DNA of 64,000 bases from Mycolicibacterium gadium (GCF_010728925.1 NZ_AP022608.1:3658001-3722000), one strand, 5' to 3'; shown: positions 1 to 8,016, counted from the first letter of the stretch. Numbers and translations: made by a program. The notes: generated from the sequence alone by a model not told the origin.

Positions 1-1429
1 CGACATGGGCGGGCACGTCGGCGATCCGCGGTAGCTCGACCCTGAACCGGCAGCCCTTTCCCGGCGCGGTGGCGACGCTGACCGAGCCGCCGTGCGCGTA
101 TACGAGCGAGTCGACGATCGAGAGCCCGAGCCCGGTCCCGCCGCTGGCCCGCGCGCGAGACGAGTCGGCGCGGTAGAACCGCTCGAAGACGCGCTGCGCA
201 TCCTCCACGCTCATCCCCGGACCCTTGTCGCACACCTCGATCACCGCGGTGTCGTCGTCCGTCCCCACCCGCACCGTCACGTCGGCGGTGTCCGGGGTGT
301 GCTGCAGCGCGTTGGTCATCAGGTTGGAGAGCACCTGCCGCAGTCGCGGCTCGTCACCGAGCACCTCGGGAGTTCCCGGCCCGTCGAACACCTCCATGGT
401 GATGGTGCGTTTCGGCGCGATCGAGCGCGCATCGTGCACGGCATCGCTCGCCAGCACGAGCAGGTCGACCCTGCGCCGATCCAGCGGGCGCTGCGCATCG
501 AGCCTCGCGAGCAGCAGCAGATCCTCGACCAGCAGACCCATCCGGCTCGATTCGCTTTCGATCCGGCTCATCAGCATCTCGACGTCGTTGGCTGCGCCCT
601 GCCGGTACAACTCGGCGAAACCCCGGATGGTGGTCAACGGCGTGCGCAACTCATGGCTGGCATCGGTGATGAACCGTCGCATCCGCTCCTCCGACCCGCG
701 CGCCTTCTCCGCGGACGACTCCGATGCCGCCATCGCACTCTGTATCTGAGCGAGCATCCCGTTGAGCGCCAACGACAATCGGCCGACCTCGGTGCGGGGA
801 TCACGTTCTGGAACCCGGCGGTCGAGCTGACCCGCCGCAATCGCCGCGGCGGTCCGTTCGACTTCTGCGAGCGGGCGCAGGCTCCGATGCACGACGGCAT
901 AGCTGGCCACCCCGAGCACCAACAGCACCGCCAAGCCGATGCCGAGTTGCGCGTACGTCAGGGCCCGCACCGTCGTCTGGACGTCGGACAGGTCGATGGC
1001 CACGGTGGTGAGCTCTCCCTGCGGCCCGCGCACCGTCATCGCGCGCCATTCGACGCCGGAGTCGCCGACCGAGCCAATGGTCACCGGGACCGGCCCGACG
1101 TCGTTGTCGTCAGGGAGCGCCGGTTCGGCGTCGCGGTCGTTGACCGCCATCCAGATGTTTCCGTCGGGACCGATGCCCCGGACGTAGAAGTTCGACGGCG
1201 GCCGCGCGGGATTGGGTCCCTCCATGGGCAGCGCGGGCTGGTGCCGGGGAGCTTGCGCCCAGCTGCGGGAGGCGTCGAGCAGTTCCTGGTCGACGCGGTT
1301 GCTCAGCGTGTGGCGCAGGATCGAGGTGACCGCGACGTCGGCGGCGAGCAAACCGCACGCCACCAGCACGAGAGTGGCGGCCACGAGCCCAACCCGCAGC
1401 GGGATGCCACGTCCGCTCAGTGCGCCCAC
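1..1429 (-). CDS. phoR: Sensor histidine kinase PhoR (3' end outside window)
   Basis: This is the membrane sensor kinase that phosphorylates PhoP in the PhoPR two-component system. The product reads from an N-terminal membrane segment through a periplasmic sensor region and a HAMP-like linker. The H-box is RRFITDASHELRTPL (around base 660), and the ATP-binding part carries the GTGLGLSIV G-box. About 476 codons are present; the M. tuberculosis protein has about 485 residues, so only the extreme C-terminus is missing. I chose the GTG at 1429 because the reading VGALSGRGIPLRVGLVAAT aligns with the known PhoR N-terminus; no ATG is available in this frame nearby. It lies 11 bases downstream of phoP and is surely co-transcribed with it. 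A long antisense open frame covers the gene but shows no family features. Confidence 0.95.
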   Translation of the reverse strand, partial: MGALSGRGIPLRVGLVAATLVLVACGLLAADVAVTSILRHTLSNRVDQELLDASRSWAQAPRHQPALPMEGPNPARPPSNFYVRGIGPDGNIWMAVNDRDAEPALPDDNDVGPVPVTIGSVGDSGVEWRAMTVRGPQGELTTVAIDLSDVQTTVRALTYAQLGIGLAVLLVLGVASYAVVHRSLRPLAEVERTAAAIAAGQLDRRVPERDPRTEVGRLSLALNGMLAQIQSAMAASESSAEKARGSEERMRRFITDASHELRTPLTTIRGFAELYRQGAANDVEMLMSRIESESSRMGLLVEDLLLLARLDAQRPLDRRRVDLLVLASDAVHDARSIAPKRTITMEVFDGPGTPEVLGDEPRLRQVLSNLMTNALQHTPDTADVTVRVGTDDDTAVIEVCDKGPGMSVEDAQRVFERFYRADSSRARASGGTGLGLSIVDSLVYAHGGSVSVATAPGKGCRFRVELPRIADVPAHV

Positions 1430-1440
1430 ACCCCCATTGT

Positions 1441-2163
1441 TCAGCGGGGCTCTCTCAACACGTAGCCGACACCGCGCAACGTGTGCAGCAGGCGTTGTTC
1501 GCCGGTGTCGATCTTGCGGCGAAGATACGAGACGTAGGACTCGACGACGTTCACGTCCCCGCCGAAGTCGTAACGCCACACGTGGTCGAGGATCTTCGGC
1601 TTCGACAACACGGTGCCCGCGTTGATGATGAAGTACCGCAGCAGAGTGAACTCGGTCGGCGACAGCGCGACCGGCTCGCCGGCCTTCCACACCTCATGGG
1701 TGTCCTCGTCGAGTTCGATGTCGGCGAAGATCAGCCGGGAGCTGCGAGCCTCCTCGACCGCGCCGCGGCCCGAACGCCGCAGGATGACCCGCAGGCGGGC
1801 CACCACCTCCTCGAGGCTGAACGGCTTGGTCACGTAGTCGTCGCCGCCGAGAGTGAGGCCGGCGATCTTGTCCTGCAGCGAGTCGCGCGCCGTGAGGAAC
1901 AGGGCCGGGGCGTCGATACCGTCGGCGCGCAGTCGGCGCAGCACGCCGAATCCGTCCATCCCGGGCATCATGACGTCGAGGATCACCGCGTCCGGCTTCA
2001 CTTCCCGGGCCTTGTCCAGGGCGGCAGAGCCGTTGGACGCCGTGTAGACCTCGAATCCCTGGAACTTCAGACTGACCGACAGAAGCTCCACGATGTTCAT
2101 CTCGTCGTCGACGACGAGGACCCTGGCTTCTGGGGCTTTTTCGGGTGCAGCAGGCATCGCCAT
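1441..2163 (-). CDS. phoP: Response regulator PhoP
   Basis: OmpR-family transcription factor of the PhoPR system. In mycobacteria it controls envelope lipids, acid response and, in M. tuberculosis, virulence secretion. The 240-residue product has a receiver domain (VLVVDDE near residue 15, phospho-acceptor Asp in VILDVMMPGMDG, conserved Lys in DYVTKPFSLEE) and a C-terminal winged helix ending in LLHTLRGVGYVLREPR. By memory it is near-identical to M. tuberculosis PhoP outside the first 15 residues. The ATG at 2163 has a GAGGTGG stretch 11 bases upstream; an in-frame GTG five codons earlier is the alternative start. A PhoP-box-like direct repeat lies 45 bases upstream, consistent with autoregulation. 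Confidence 0.96.
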   Translation of the reverse strand: MAMPAAPEKAPEARVLVVDDEMNIVELLSVSLKFQGFEVYTASNGSAALDKAREVKPDAVILDVMMPGMDGFGVLRRLRADGIDAPALFLTARDSLQDKIAGLTLGGDDYVTKPFSLEEVVARLRVILRRSGRGAVEEARSSRLIFADIELDEDTHEVWKAGEPVALSPTEFTLLRYFIINAGTVLSKPKILDHVWRYDFGGDVNVVESYVSYLRRKIDTGEQRLLHTLRGVGYVLREPR

Positions 2164-2207
2164 CTCGCTACTGTCCACCTCTTGCCTGGTAATGATCCTG
2201 CCCGATA

Positions 2208-2225
2208 GCTGTGTGCTTCCTGTGA
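2208..2225 (-). promoter_or_regulatory. PhoP-box-like direct repeat in the divergent promoter
   Basis: Read on the minus strand this is TCACAGGAAGCACACAGC: two 7-base repeats (TCACAGG, ACACAGC) with starts 11 bases apart. The published PhoP consensus is a TCACAGC direct repeat with a 4-base spacer. The site is 45 bases before phoP and 33 bases before the divergent repeat-protein gene, so it could serve both. This is a motif match only. Confidence 0.6.
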
Positions 2226-2257
2226 GTTTATGCTTGCGCGGTCCATAGACTGGGGAA

Positions 2258-3088
2258 ATGAACCTCGGCAAAGCCGTAACCGACCTCGCCACAGCGCCGG
2301 TCCGGGTCGGACTGGCAATGGCGGAGACAGGGCTTTCGATGGCCAGTGGCGCGCTCGGCATCGCGCACCGGACCCTCGGTGAGACGGGTACCGACGCCGT
2401 CGGGTCGGCCTCCTTCGCACACTTGCTCGGTCTCGACGACGCCGTCGAACGCGCAAACCGGCTGGCCAGGCTCATGGACGACGACGCGCCCCTGGGCCGG
2501 GCGCTGGCGCCCAACGGTCCACTCGACCGGCTGCTGCGCCCCGGCGGGGTGGTGGACCAGGTGACCGCCGAGGGCGGGCTGCTGGACCGGCTGACCGCGG
2601 AGAACGGAGCCGTGGCCCGAGCACTGGCACCGGGCGGCATCGTCGACCAGGTGACCGCCGAGGGTGGGCTGCTGGACCGGATGACCACCGACGACGGCGC
2701 GATATCACGGGTTATCGCCCCTGGCGGGCTCGCCGATCAGCTGCTGGCCAACGACGGCTTGATCGAGCGGGTGCTGCGCGAGGATGGAGTGGCCGACCGA
2801 CTACTGGCCGAGGGTGGGCTGCTGGACACCCTGACCGACGAGAACGGCCCTTTGCTGAAACTGGCCGATGTCGCCGACACGCTGAACCGGTTGGCGCCCG
2901 GACTGGAGGCGTTGGCGCCGACGATCGATGCCCTGCACGAGGCCGTCATCACCCTGAGTCAGGTGGTCAACCCGCTGAGCAACATCGCTGACCGAATTCC
3001 CCTGCCCGGCCGACGGCCCAGAGCCCGCGCCAGGGCTGAAGCGTCGAGGACCGTGACGTCGCAACGGGTCATCGACGTCGACGAGTGA
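2258..3088 (+). CDS. Decapeptide-repeat protein, conserved mycobacterial hypothetical
   Basis: A 276-residue protein of unknown function, divergent from phoP. Residues 1-77 form an amphipathic, Ala-rich N-terminus without a clear signal peptide. Residues 78-197 are twelve consecutive 10-residue repeats in perfect register, for example VVDQVTAEGG, LLDRLTAENG, AVARALAPGG and LADQLLANDG. The pattern is two hydrophobic positions, a polar pair, Val/Leu-x, two variable residues and a final Gly/Asn-Gly. After residue 200 comes a helical stretch and a basic Arg/Ala-rich tail (250-262). The position matches the reported neighbour of phoP in M. tuberculosis (Rv0756c), but I cannot confirm homology. The repeats suggest a solenoid or membrane-surface scaffold; that is inference. 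Confidence 0.85.
   Translation: MNLGKAVTDLATAPVRVGLAMAETGLSMASGALGIAHRTLGETGTDAVGSASFAHLLGLDDAVERANRLARLMDDDAPLGRALAPNGPLDRLLRPGGVVDQVTAEGGLLDRLTAENGAVARALAPGGIVDQVTAEGGLLDRMTTDDGAISRVIAPGGLADQLLANDGLIERVLREDGVADRLLAEGGLLDTLTDENGPLLKLADVADTLNRLAPGLEALAPTIDALHEAVITLSQVVNPLSNIADRIPLPGRRPRARARAEASRTVTSQRVIDVDE
2489..2848 (+). repeat. Twelve tandem 30-base units encoding decapeptides
   Basis: Twelve 30-base units without indels encode residues 78-197 of the upstream-named protein. Most units have diverged at DNA level, but 2552-2590 and 2642-2680 are almost identical 39-base stretches 90 bases (three units) apart, which suggests a fairly recent duplication of a three-unit block. Confidence 0.85.
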
Positions 3089-3090
3089 TC

Positions 3091-3420
3091 TCAGCTGTCG
3101 CGTTCGACCTTGTCGACCAAGTTGGCGATGCTGTCCGGCGGCGGAGGTTGACCCTGCGGCTGCCACTCCTGAAGCAGCAGAACCGCGGCGCCGCGCAGCA
3201 TCCGCAGGTAATCATCGACGTCGCCGGACGCCTTGTACGACTCGATTCGTCGGGCGACGTTCGGCACGAGCGGATCGAGTGCGGTGGCGATCGACAGGCC
3301 CATGCTGGCCTCGGTGCTGGCGCTCTGGTCGAGCAACGTCAGCAGCCGCTCGACGTCGGGCCGCTTCAATCCCGGGTAAACATGCGGCAAGTCCTCGAGC
3401 AGGTCGTCTTTGACACTCAC
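3091..3420 (-). CDS. Conserved hypothetical protein, 109 aa
   Basis: Small soluble, mostly helical acidic protein starting MSVKDDLLEDLPHVYPGL. It has no signal peptide or membrane segment and ends in a Pro/Gln linker (QPQGQPPPPDS) followed by a short helix. It converges on the decapeptide-repeat gene with only two bases between the stop codons. I do not recognise the family. A coding call is supported by third-position G+C preference and by the tight fit between the repeat gene and the tRNA. Confidence 0.75.
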   Translation of the reverse strand: MSVKDDLLEDLPHVYPGLKRPDVERLLTLLDQSASTEASMGLSIATALDPLVPNVARRIESYKASGDVDDYLRMLRGAAVLLLQEWQPQGQPPPPDSIANLVDKVERDS

Positions 3421-3470
3421 ACCGCAGCTAGTTCCCCGAAAGGGTGACCCGATAAACTCTTAGCCCGCAG

Positions 3471-3545
3471 GCCTCCTTAGCTCAGTGGTAGAGCGTTCGC
3501 CTTGTAAGCGGAATGTCATCGGTTCAATCCCGATAGGAGGCTCCA
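3471..3545 (+). tRNA. tRNA-Thr (anticodon TGT), CCA encoded
   Basis: The acceptor stem GCCTCCT pairs with AGGAGGC at 3535-3541. The D-arm is GCTC...GAGC, and the anticodon stem TTCGC/GCGGA encloses loop CTTGTAA with anticodon TGT. The T-arm is ATCGG-TTCAATC-CCGAT. The discriminator T at 3542 is followed by genomic CCA at 3543-3545. The cloverleaf is complete. Confidence 0.97.
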
Positions 3546-3593
3546 CGTTCCGGCACCCGCCTGGTTGTCGGTGGCCCGTCGTAGCTTCCGAGC

Positions 3594-3998
3594 ATGAGAC
3601 AGTGTCGCAATTGCGCCTGTGCACTCACGAGGCGCAGTCAGAAGGTCTACTGCGGTAACGCATGTCAGCAGGCGTTCCGGCGCAAGGCGAGTCTGGAACG
3701 TTGGCTCGAATGCGGCCAGGCGCGGGTAGGCACCACCCGTGGCCATTACATCCGGCAGTACATCGCCGATGCCCAGTCGCGATGTTGCGCGATCTGCGGC
3801 GCACCGAGCATCTGGCTCGACCTGCCGCTCGCATTGGTGATGGACCACATCGACGGGAACCCGAACAACAACCGACGCGAGAACCTGCGGCTGATCTGCC
3901 CCAACTGTGACTCACAGCTGGCGACGTACAAGAGCCGCAACCGTGGGAAAGGACGCCATTTTCGCCGGCAGCGGTACGCCGACGGGCAGTCCTACTAA
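3594..3998 (+). CDS. HNH endonuclease family protein
   Basis: A 134-residue nuclease-fold protein. The N-terminus has a small zinc-ribbon-like unit (C4-x2-C7 and C20-x3-C24). The C-terminal HNH domain has C65-x2-C68, the motif DHIDGNPNNNRRENLRL (H85 as the general base, downstream Asn residues) and C102-x2-C105, which form the structural zinc site of the beta-beta-alpha-metal fold. The C-terminal tail is strongly basic. It begins 48 bases after the tRNA-Thr and converges on the cupin gene with a 4-base overlap. Its role (homing, phage-derived or housekeeping) cannot be read from the sequence. Confidence 0.88.
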   Translation: MRQCRNCACALTRRSQKVYCGNACQQAFRRKASLERWLECGQARVGTTRGHYIRQYIADAQSRCCAICGAPSIWLDLPLALVMDHIDGNPNNNRRENLRLICPNCDSQLATYKSRNRGKGRHFRRQRYADGQSY

Positions 3999-4684
3999 GT
4001 CGACCGCAGGATGACGATCGAGTTGTCGATCTTCTTGAACGAACCGAAAGTCTCTGCGGGAACACCGAATATGGCGGACAGGACCCGCGGTGGCAGCCTG
4101 CTCATGGACTCCCCGATACCGATGTTGTCCTTGTCTTCGGGCGCACTCGTGTTCTGGATGATGATGATCGTCAGATCGTCGGTCCCGCGGTTCTCGAAGT
4201 AGTGGAACGACCCCTGGGGCGCGAAAACGAGGTCGTTGACCCGTTGTTCGAAGCTCTCGTGGTTGCCGTTGCCATCGATGACCACCCACGTCGCCACCCC
4301 GCGGGTGACGATGTTGAGTTCCCACGCGCTCGGATGCCAGTGGGGCTCACGGATACCACCCGGCTCCAACGTGAGCAGCAACAGACTGGCTTCCTGTCCC
4401 TTGAGGATTGGAAAGTTGTCCTCGTTGGCCTGCTGGAACCAGCCGCCGTCGTGCGTGCTGCGCGGCTGCTCACCGAGCCGGAACAGGTGTGACTGCGAGG
4501 TGATCGTTTCTGCGGGTATTCGTGGGTCACCGAAACGCGCGGCATCATCCGAAACAGTCATCGGAGTTTCCTTCTCACTATTTCCGGAACCGCTGGAGAT
4601 GAGGCGGTCAACACCCACGCCGGTCGCGGCGCCAGCGCCCGCCAGGCCTGCCGCACCCAAGACTTTGCGACGATTCACCGTCAC
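3995..4684 (-). CDS. Tat-exported cupin-domain protein
   Basis: A 229-residue exported cupin related to oxalate-decarboxylase-type monocupins. The N-terminus MTVNRRKVLGAAGLAGAG has a twin-arginine motif (R5, R6) and a hydrophobic stretch. Cupin motif 1 is HWHPSAWELNIVTRG, with metal-binding His residues and Glu; motif 2 is DLVFAPQGSFHYFENRG. The metal ligands look intact, so it may be an enzyme (oxalate or other carboxylate metabolism) or a sugar binder outside the membrane. It is divergent from the small secreted gene at 4861, with 176 bases between them in which I see no clear operator. Confidence 0.85.
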   Translation of the reverse strand: MTVNRRKVLGAAGLAGAGAATGVGVDRLISSGSGNSEKETPMTVSDDAARFGDPRIPAETITSQSHLFRLGEQPRSTHDGGWFQQANEDNFPILKGQEASLLLLTLEPGGIREPHWHPSAWELNIVTRGVATWVVIDGNGNHESFEQRVNDLVFAPQGSFHYFENRGTDDLTIIIIQNTSAPEDKDNIGIGESMSRLPPRVLSAIFGVPAETFGSFKKIDNSIVILRST

Positions 4685-4860
4685 GATCTGTGAGCCTAAC
4701 GCCGGCCGTGCACCTGCGACGGAAGTCCGATGAGTATGCCGCTAATTCACTCAGCCGGACGCTTGCTGGGCCATCATTGTTGGGTTCGGTAGCCAACGTC
4801 GGGCTCTGTACTTGGCAACACCGGCGACGCAACTCATGCGTGCCCCGACGAAGGAGAACG

Positions 4861-5298
4861 ATGATCAACCGAATCGCGAAAATCGCGGTGGCGACCACCG
4901 GTCTGGCGCTGGCCGGATTGGGATTGGTGACGACCGCGTCCGCCCAGGGACCCAGCTACCAGGGCGGCAACTGTCCCCCGGGCCAGACATGCACCCACTG
5001 GCTACCCGGCCAGCCCCCGCCGCCGGGCGGTCAAGTATTGACGTGGGACTGGAACGTCCCGCACGACTGGTACTGGACCTCCGAGGGCATCGTGGACGTC
5101 ACCACCAACACCATGTACCCGTGGTCGGGCTCCCCGCATCCGGCTTCGCCGCCACCCGCTCCAGTCGGCGCGCCCCCGGCTCCGTTGCAGCCGCCGCCGG
5201 GTATGCCCTTCTGCAGCCCGCGCGGATCGCTGATCATCATCCCGCCGATCTGCGATGAGATCGGCTATGACTGGCCGCCAGGCTCGTTGCGGCGCTAG
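4861..5298 (+). CDS. Small secreted Pro-rich protein (paralogue of 5612-5956)
   Basis: A 145-residue secreted protein of unknown function. The ATG at 4861 is preceded by GAAGGAGAACG, a strong ribosome-binding site, so the longer upstream frame is rejected. The signal peptide is residues 1-30 (TGLALAGLGLVTTASA, cleavage before QGPSY). The mature part has a CPPGQTCTHWLPGQPPPPGG segment, an aromatic stretch (TWDWNVPHDWYW), a Pro/Ala linker and a C-terminal disulfide-type module (FCSPRGSLIIIPPICDE). Order and motifs match the protein at 5612-5956, so the two are paralogues. It probably acts in the cell envelope. Confidence 0.85.
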   Translation: MINRIAKIAVATTGLALAGLGLVTTASAQGPSYQGGNCPPGQTCTHWLPGQPPPPGGQVLTWDWNVPHDWYWTSEGIVDVTTNTMYPWSGSPHPASPPPAPVGAPPAPLQPPPGMPFCSPRGSLIIIPPICDEIGYDWPPGSLRR

Positions 5299-5561
5299 TT
5301 CCTGACGGTCGGGCTGTGGCCCACGGTGACACGGGGAGTCCTGCGCGGCTGTTGACTTTGCGCCATCGCGAAGCACACGCCGTAATGGCCACCCGTGCAG
5401 GTGATCCCGTTCATCGTCGGGGCGGGGCCACCGGATCTGTTCGTCGGGACGCCGTTGGCGTCGGTCGCCGGATACCCCGGAGTCGGTTCCGCGAGCGCGG
5501 CCGGCGCCGTGGCGATCAGGGCAGCACACAATCCACCAACGATCAACGCTGATGACCACAT
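5295..5561 (-). CDS. Small secreted protein, distant member of the GIPCxGHNSGQC family
   Basis: An 88-residue protein with a typical signal peptide (MWSSALIVGGLCAALIATAPAALA, cut before EPTP). The mature part carries NGITCTGGHYGVCFAMAQ, which lines up with the GIPCAGHNSGQCIGLAE motif of the three tandem proteins at 28756-30012. The tails also agree: TPRVTVGHSPTV here against TPRSTVSASPTVT there. It overlaps the 3' end of the convergent gene at 4861-5298 by four bases. Two conserved Cys residues probably form a disulfide. Function unknown. Confidence 0.75.
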   Translation of the reverse strand: MWSSALIVGGLCAALIATAPAALAEPTPGYPATDANGVPTNRSGGPAPTMNGITCTGGHYGVCFAMAQSQQPRRTPRVTVGHSPTVRN

Positions 5562-5611
5562 AACTGCAGGCTACGCCGATTTTTCAGTTGGGCGTTCGAA
5601 AGGAGCCAGAG

Positions 5612-5956
5612 ATGTACCGATACTCGCGGTTCGCAACAGGGGTCGCCGTGTGTGCCGCCCTCGCGGCCGGAATGGGAACGGCAACCGCCCAGGGCAGTTA
5701 CACGTGGTGCCCCGGCCAGCCGCTGCCGATGCACGGCCTGGGCTGGGACATGGACGTGTGCCACACCTTCGTCACCGTCCCGATGGGCAAGGGCAATATC
5801 CCGATGTTCGATGTGAACGGCAACGCGATGGCCAGCTACCTATGGATGGATTCCCCACCACCGCCGATGGGTCCGCCTCCCCCGCCTGCTCCGCGGCCGG
5901 CGCACTGCCCGCCGTGGAACGTCATCATCGGGCCCTCGGAGTGCGGCGGCCTCTAG
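5612..5956 (+). CDS. Small secreted Pro-rich protein (paralogue of 4861-5298)
   Basis: A 114-residue secreted protein. The ATG at 5612 has a good Shine-Dalgarno (AAAGGAG) eight bases upstream; the TTG at 5588 is rejected. The signal peptide ends ATA|QGSYTW near residue 27. The mature protein has YTWCPGQPLPMHGLGWDMDVC, then a variable middle, a run of Pro (SPPPPMGPPPPPAPRPA) and a final CPPWNVIIGPSECGG. The WCPGQP / WDxxxC / Pro linker / two-Cys tail order is shared with 4861-5298. Function unknown; a surface or periplasmic location is likely. Confidence 0.83.
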   Translation: MYRYSRFATGVAVCAALAAGMGTATAQGSYTWCPGQPLPMHGLGWDMDVCHTFVTVPMGKGNIPMFDVNGNAMASYLWMDSPPPPMGPPPPPAPRPAHCPPWNVIIGPSECGGL

Positions 5957-6216
5957 GAGTTCAGGCCGTCTCGGCCATGACCCCCATCCGTACGACCACA
6001 CACTATATTATATGTCCAACTGTTCAGATGATGTGATAATCTCTGCGCACGCGGACCGGCCGAGTGCGACGTCGATGCAGCACATCACGTTCCGACTTGC
6101 CGACCGGCAGGGACGGCCGGTCCGCGTACATGCCCGCGGTTCAACCGAATTGGACTCAGACGCACGTCCGCTTTCGAGATCTGTCACAGAACGCCAGCCG
6201 GCGGTGTCATAAGGAC

Positions 6217-7947
6217 ATGAAGACCTTCGAACAGCAGATCGCGACGTCTGTGCTTGTCATCGGTACCGGAGGCTCGGGTCTACGGGCAGCGATCGAACTG
6301 GCGGAACGCGGAATCGATGTGCTGGCGGTCGGTAAGCGACCCAAGTCCGACCCTCACACCACATTGGCCGCCGGCGGTATCAACGCCGCGCTGGCGACCA
6401 TGGATCCGCAGGACAGTCCCGCGCAGCACGCTGCCGACACCCTGAAAGAGAGTTACCTGCTGGCCAACCCGCATACGGTCCGGGTCGTCACGGAAGGCGC
6501 CGCCGAGGGCATCCGCGACCTCGAGCGGTATGGCATGCACTTCGCCCGCGAGCAGGACGGCAGGATCTCCCAACGTTTCTTCGGTGCGCACACGTTTCGC
6601 CGCACCGCCTTCGCGGGCGACTACACCGGGCTGGAGATCCAGCGCACCCTAGTCAAACGCGCTGCGCAGCTGAACATCCCGATTCTTGACTCCGTATACA
6701 TCACCCGGCTCCTGGTACACGACAAGGTGATTTTCGGGGCGTACGGCTTCGACCTGAGCGACGGCACCCGCTACGTCATCCGCGCCGACGCCGTCATCCT
6801 CGCCGCCGGCGGACACACCCGAATCTGGCGGCGCACCTCATCTCGCCGCGACGAAAACACCGGTGATTCCTTCCGTCTCGCTGTCGAAGCGGGTGCGCGT
6901 ATCCGCGATCCCGAACTCGTCCAGTTCCATCCGTCCGGGCTCATCGAGCCGGCGGATTCCGCGGGCACACTGGTCTCCGAGGCCGCCCGCGGCGAGGGCG
7001 GAATCCTGCGCAACGACCTCGGCGAACGCTTCATGAAGCGTTACGACCCCGAGCGGATGGAGCTGTCCACCCGAGATCGCGTCGCGCTCGCCGCGTACAC
7101 CGAAATCAAAGAGGGTCGCGGCACACCTCGTGGCGGTGTCTGGCTCGACGTTTCGCACCTGCCGCGCGAACAGATCATGGAGCGACTGCCGCGGGTCTAC
7201 CACACGCTGATGGAGCTACAGCTGCTCGACATCACCACCACCCCCATCGAGATCGCACCGACGGCACACTATTCGATGGGCGGCGTGTGGGTGCGGCCCG
7301 AGGACCACACCACCGACGTGCAGGGACTGTACGCCATCGGTGAGGCATCCAGCGGGCTGCACGGCGCCAACCGGCTCGGCGGCAACTCGCTCATCGAACT
7401 GCTCGTCTACGGCCGCATCGTCGGCGCCGACGCGGCCGCCTACTCGACGGCCCTTGGCGCCCAACAACGTTCTGCCGCTGCGGTTTCTCATGCCCGGGAC
7501 GAGATTGACGCGCTGCTCTCGGCGAAGGGCGGCGAGACCGTCAGATACCTGCAGCGCGGCGTCCGCAACACCATGACCGAACACTGCGGCGTGGTGCGCG
7601 ACGAGGGCGGACTGCGCGCAGGCCTGCACGAGCTCGACGCGATCGACGAGCACGCCGCCCAGGTCGGCGTCCATCCCGACATCGCCGGATATCAGGATCT
7701 GGCCCACGCCTTCGATCTGAAGTCGAGCCTGATGGCCGCGCGTGCAACGCTCGAGGCCGCGCTGGAACGCCGCGAATCCCGCGGCTGCCACAACCGCTCC
7801 GACTACCCCGAGCTCGACGAGTCGCTGCAGGTGAATTTCATCTGGTCGGGACCGGGACAACTGACACGCGAGCCCATTCCCGAGATCCCAGCCGAGATCG
7901 CCGGGCTCATGCGCGAGGTGTCCGCCGACGGCAAGCTCGTCGAATAA
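6217..7947 (+). CDS. SdhA/FrdA/L-aspartate-oxidase-family flavoprotein
   Basis: A 576-residue FAD-dependent oxidoreductase of the succinate dehydrogenase/fumarate reductase/aspartate oxidase family. It has the dinucleotide-binding motif GTGGSGLRAAIELAE (16-30). In PHTTLAAGGINAAL, H47 is at the place of the covalent-FAD His of SdhA. Capping-domain and active-site motifs are ELVQFHPSGL, RGEGGILRN, TAHYSMGG and GANRLGGNSLIELLVYGR. The C-terminal helical domain includes ESRGCHNRSDYPELDE. No iron-sulfur or membrane-anchor subunit is adjacent, so it is probably not a respiratory complex II. The ATG at 6217 was chosen because the N-terminus then matches the family; longer starts add non-homologous residues. 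It is followed by a cupin gene and an unknown gene on the same strand. Confidence 0.85.
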   Translation: MKTFEQQIATSVLVIGTGGSGLRAAIELAERGIDVLAVGKRPKSDPHTTLAAGGINAALATMDPQDSPAQHAADTLKESYLLANPHTVRVVTEGAAEGIRDLERYGMHFAREQDGRISQRFFGAHTFRRTAFAGDYTGLEIQRTLVKRAAQLNIPILDSVYITRLLVHDKVIFGAYGFDLSDGTRYVIRADAVILAAGGHTRIWRRTSSRRDENTGDSFRLAVEAGARIRDPELVQFHPSGLIEPADSAGTLVSEAARGEGGILRNDLGERFMKRYDPERMELSTRDRVALAAYTEIKEGRGTPRGGVWLDVSHLPREQIMERLPRVYHTLMELQLLDITTTPIEIAPTAHYSMGGVWVRPEDHTTDVQGLYAIGEASSGLHGANRLGGNSLIELLVYGRIVGADAAAYSTALGAQQRSAAAVSHARDEIDALLSAKGGETVRYLQRGVRNTMTEHCGVVRDEGGLRAGLHELDAIDEHAAQVGVHPDIAGYQDLAHAFDLKSSLMAARATLEAALERRESRGCHNRSDYPELDESLQVNFIWSGPGQLTREPIPEIPAEIAGLMREVSADGKLVE

Positions 7948-8016
7948 CCGGGTCTGTCACAAATCTCGGGCCTGCCCGGTCTTCGAGGTGTATCCGCAAA
8001 ACCGAAGGAGCCGCAG

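Noticed and set aside
92-1465. 457-codon plus-strand frame
   Set aside because: It is antisense to phoR, has Arg/His/Gly-rich composition without domains, and phoR matches a known protein over its full length.
4690-4860. Upstream extension of the secreted gene at 4861
   Set aside because: The extension lacks a signal peptide and the ATG at 4861 has a strong ribosome-binding site followed by a clear signal sequence.
5990-6050. AT-rich stretch before the SdhA-like gene as a mobile-element end
   Set aside because: No inverted repeats, target duplication or transposase nearby; it is better explained as a promoter.
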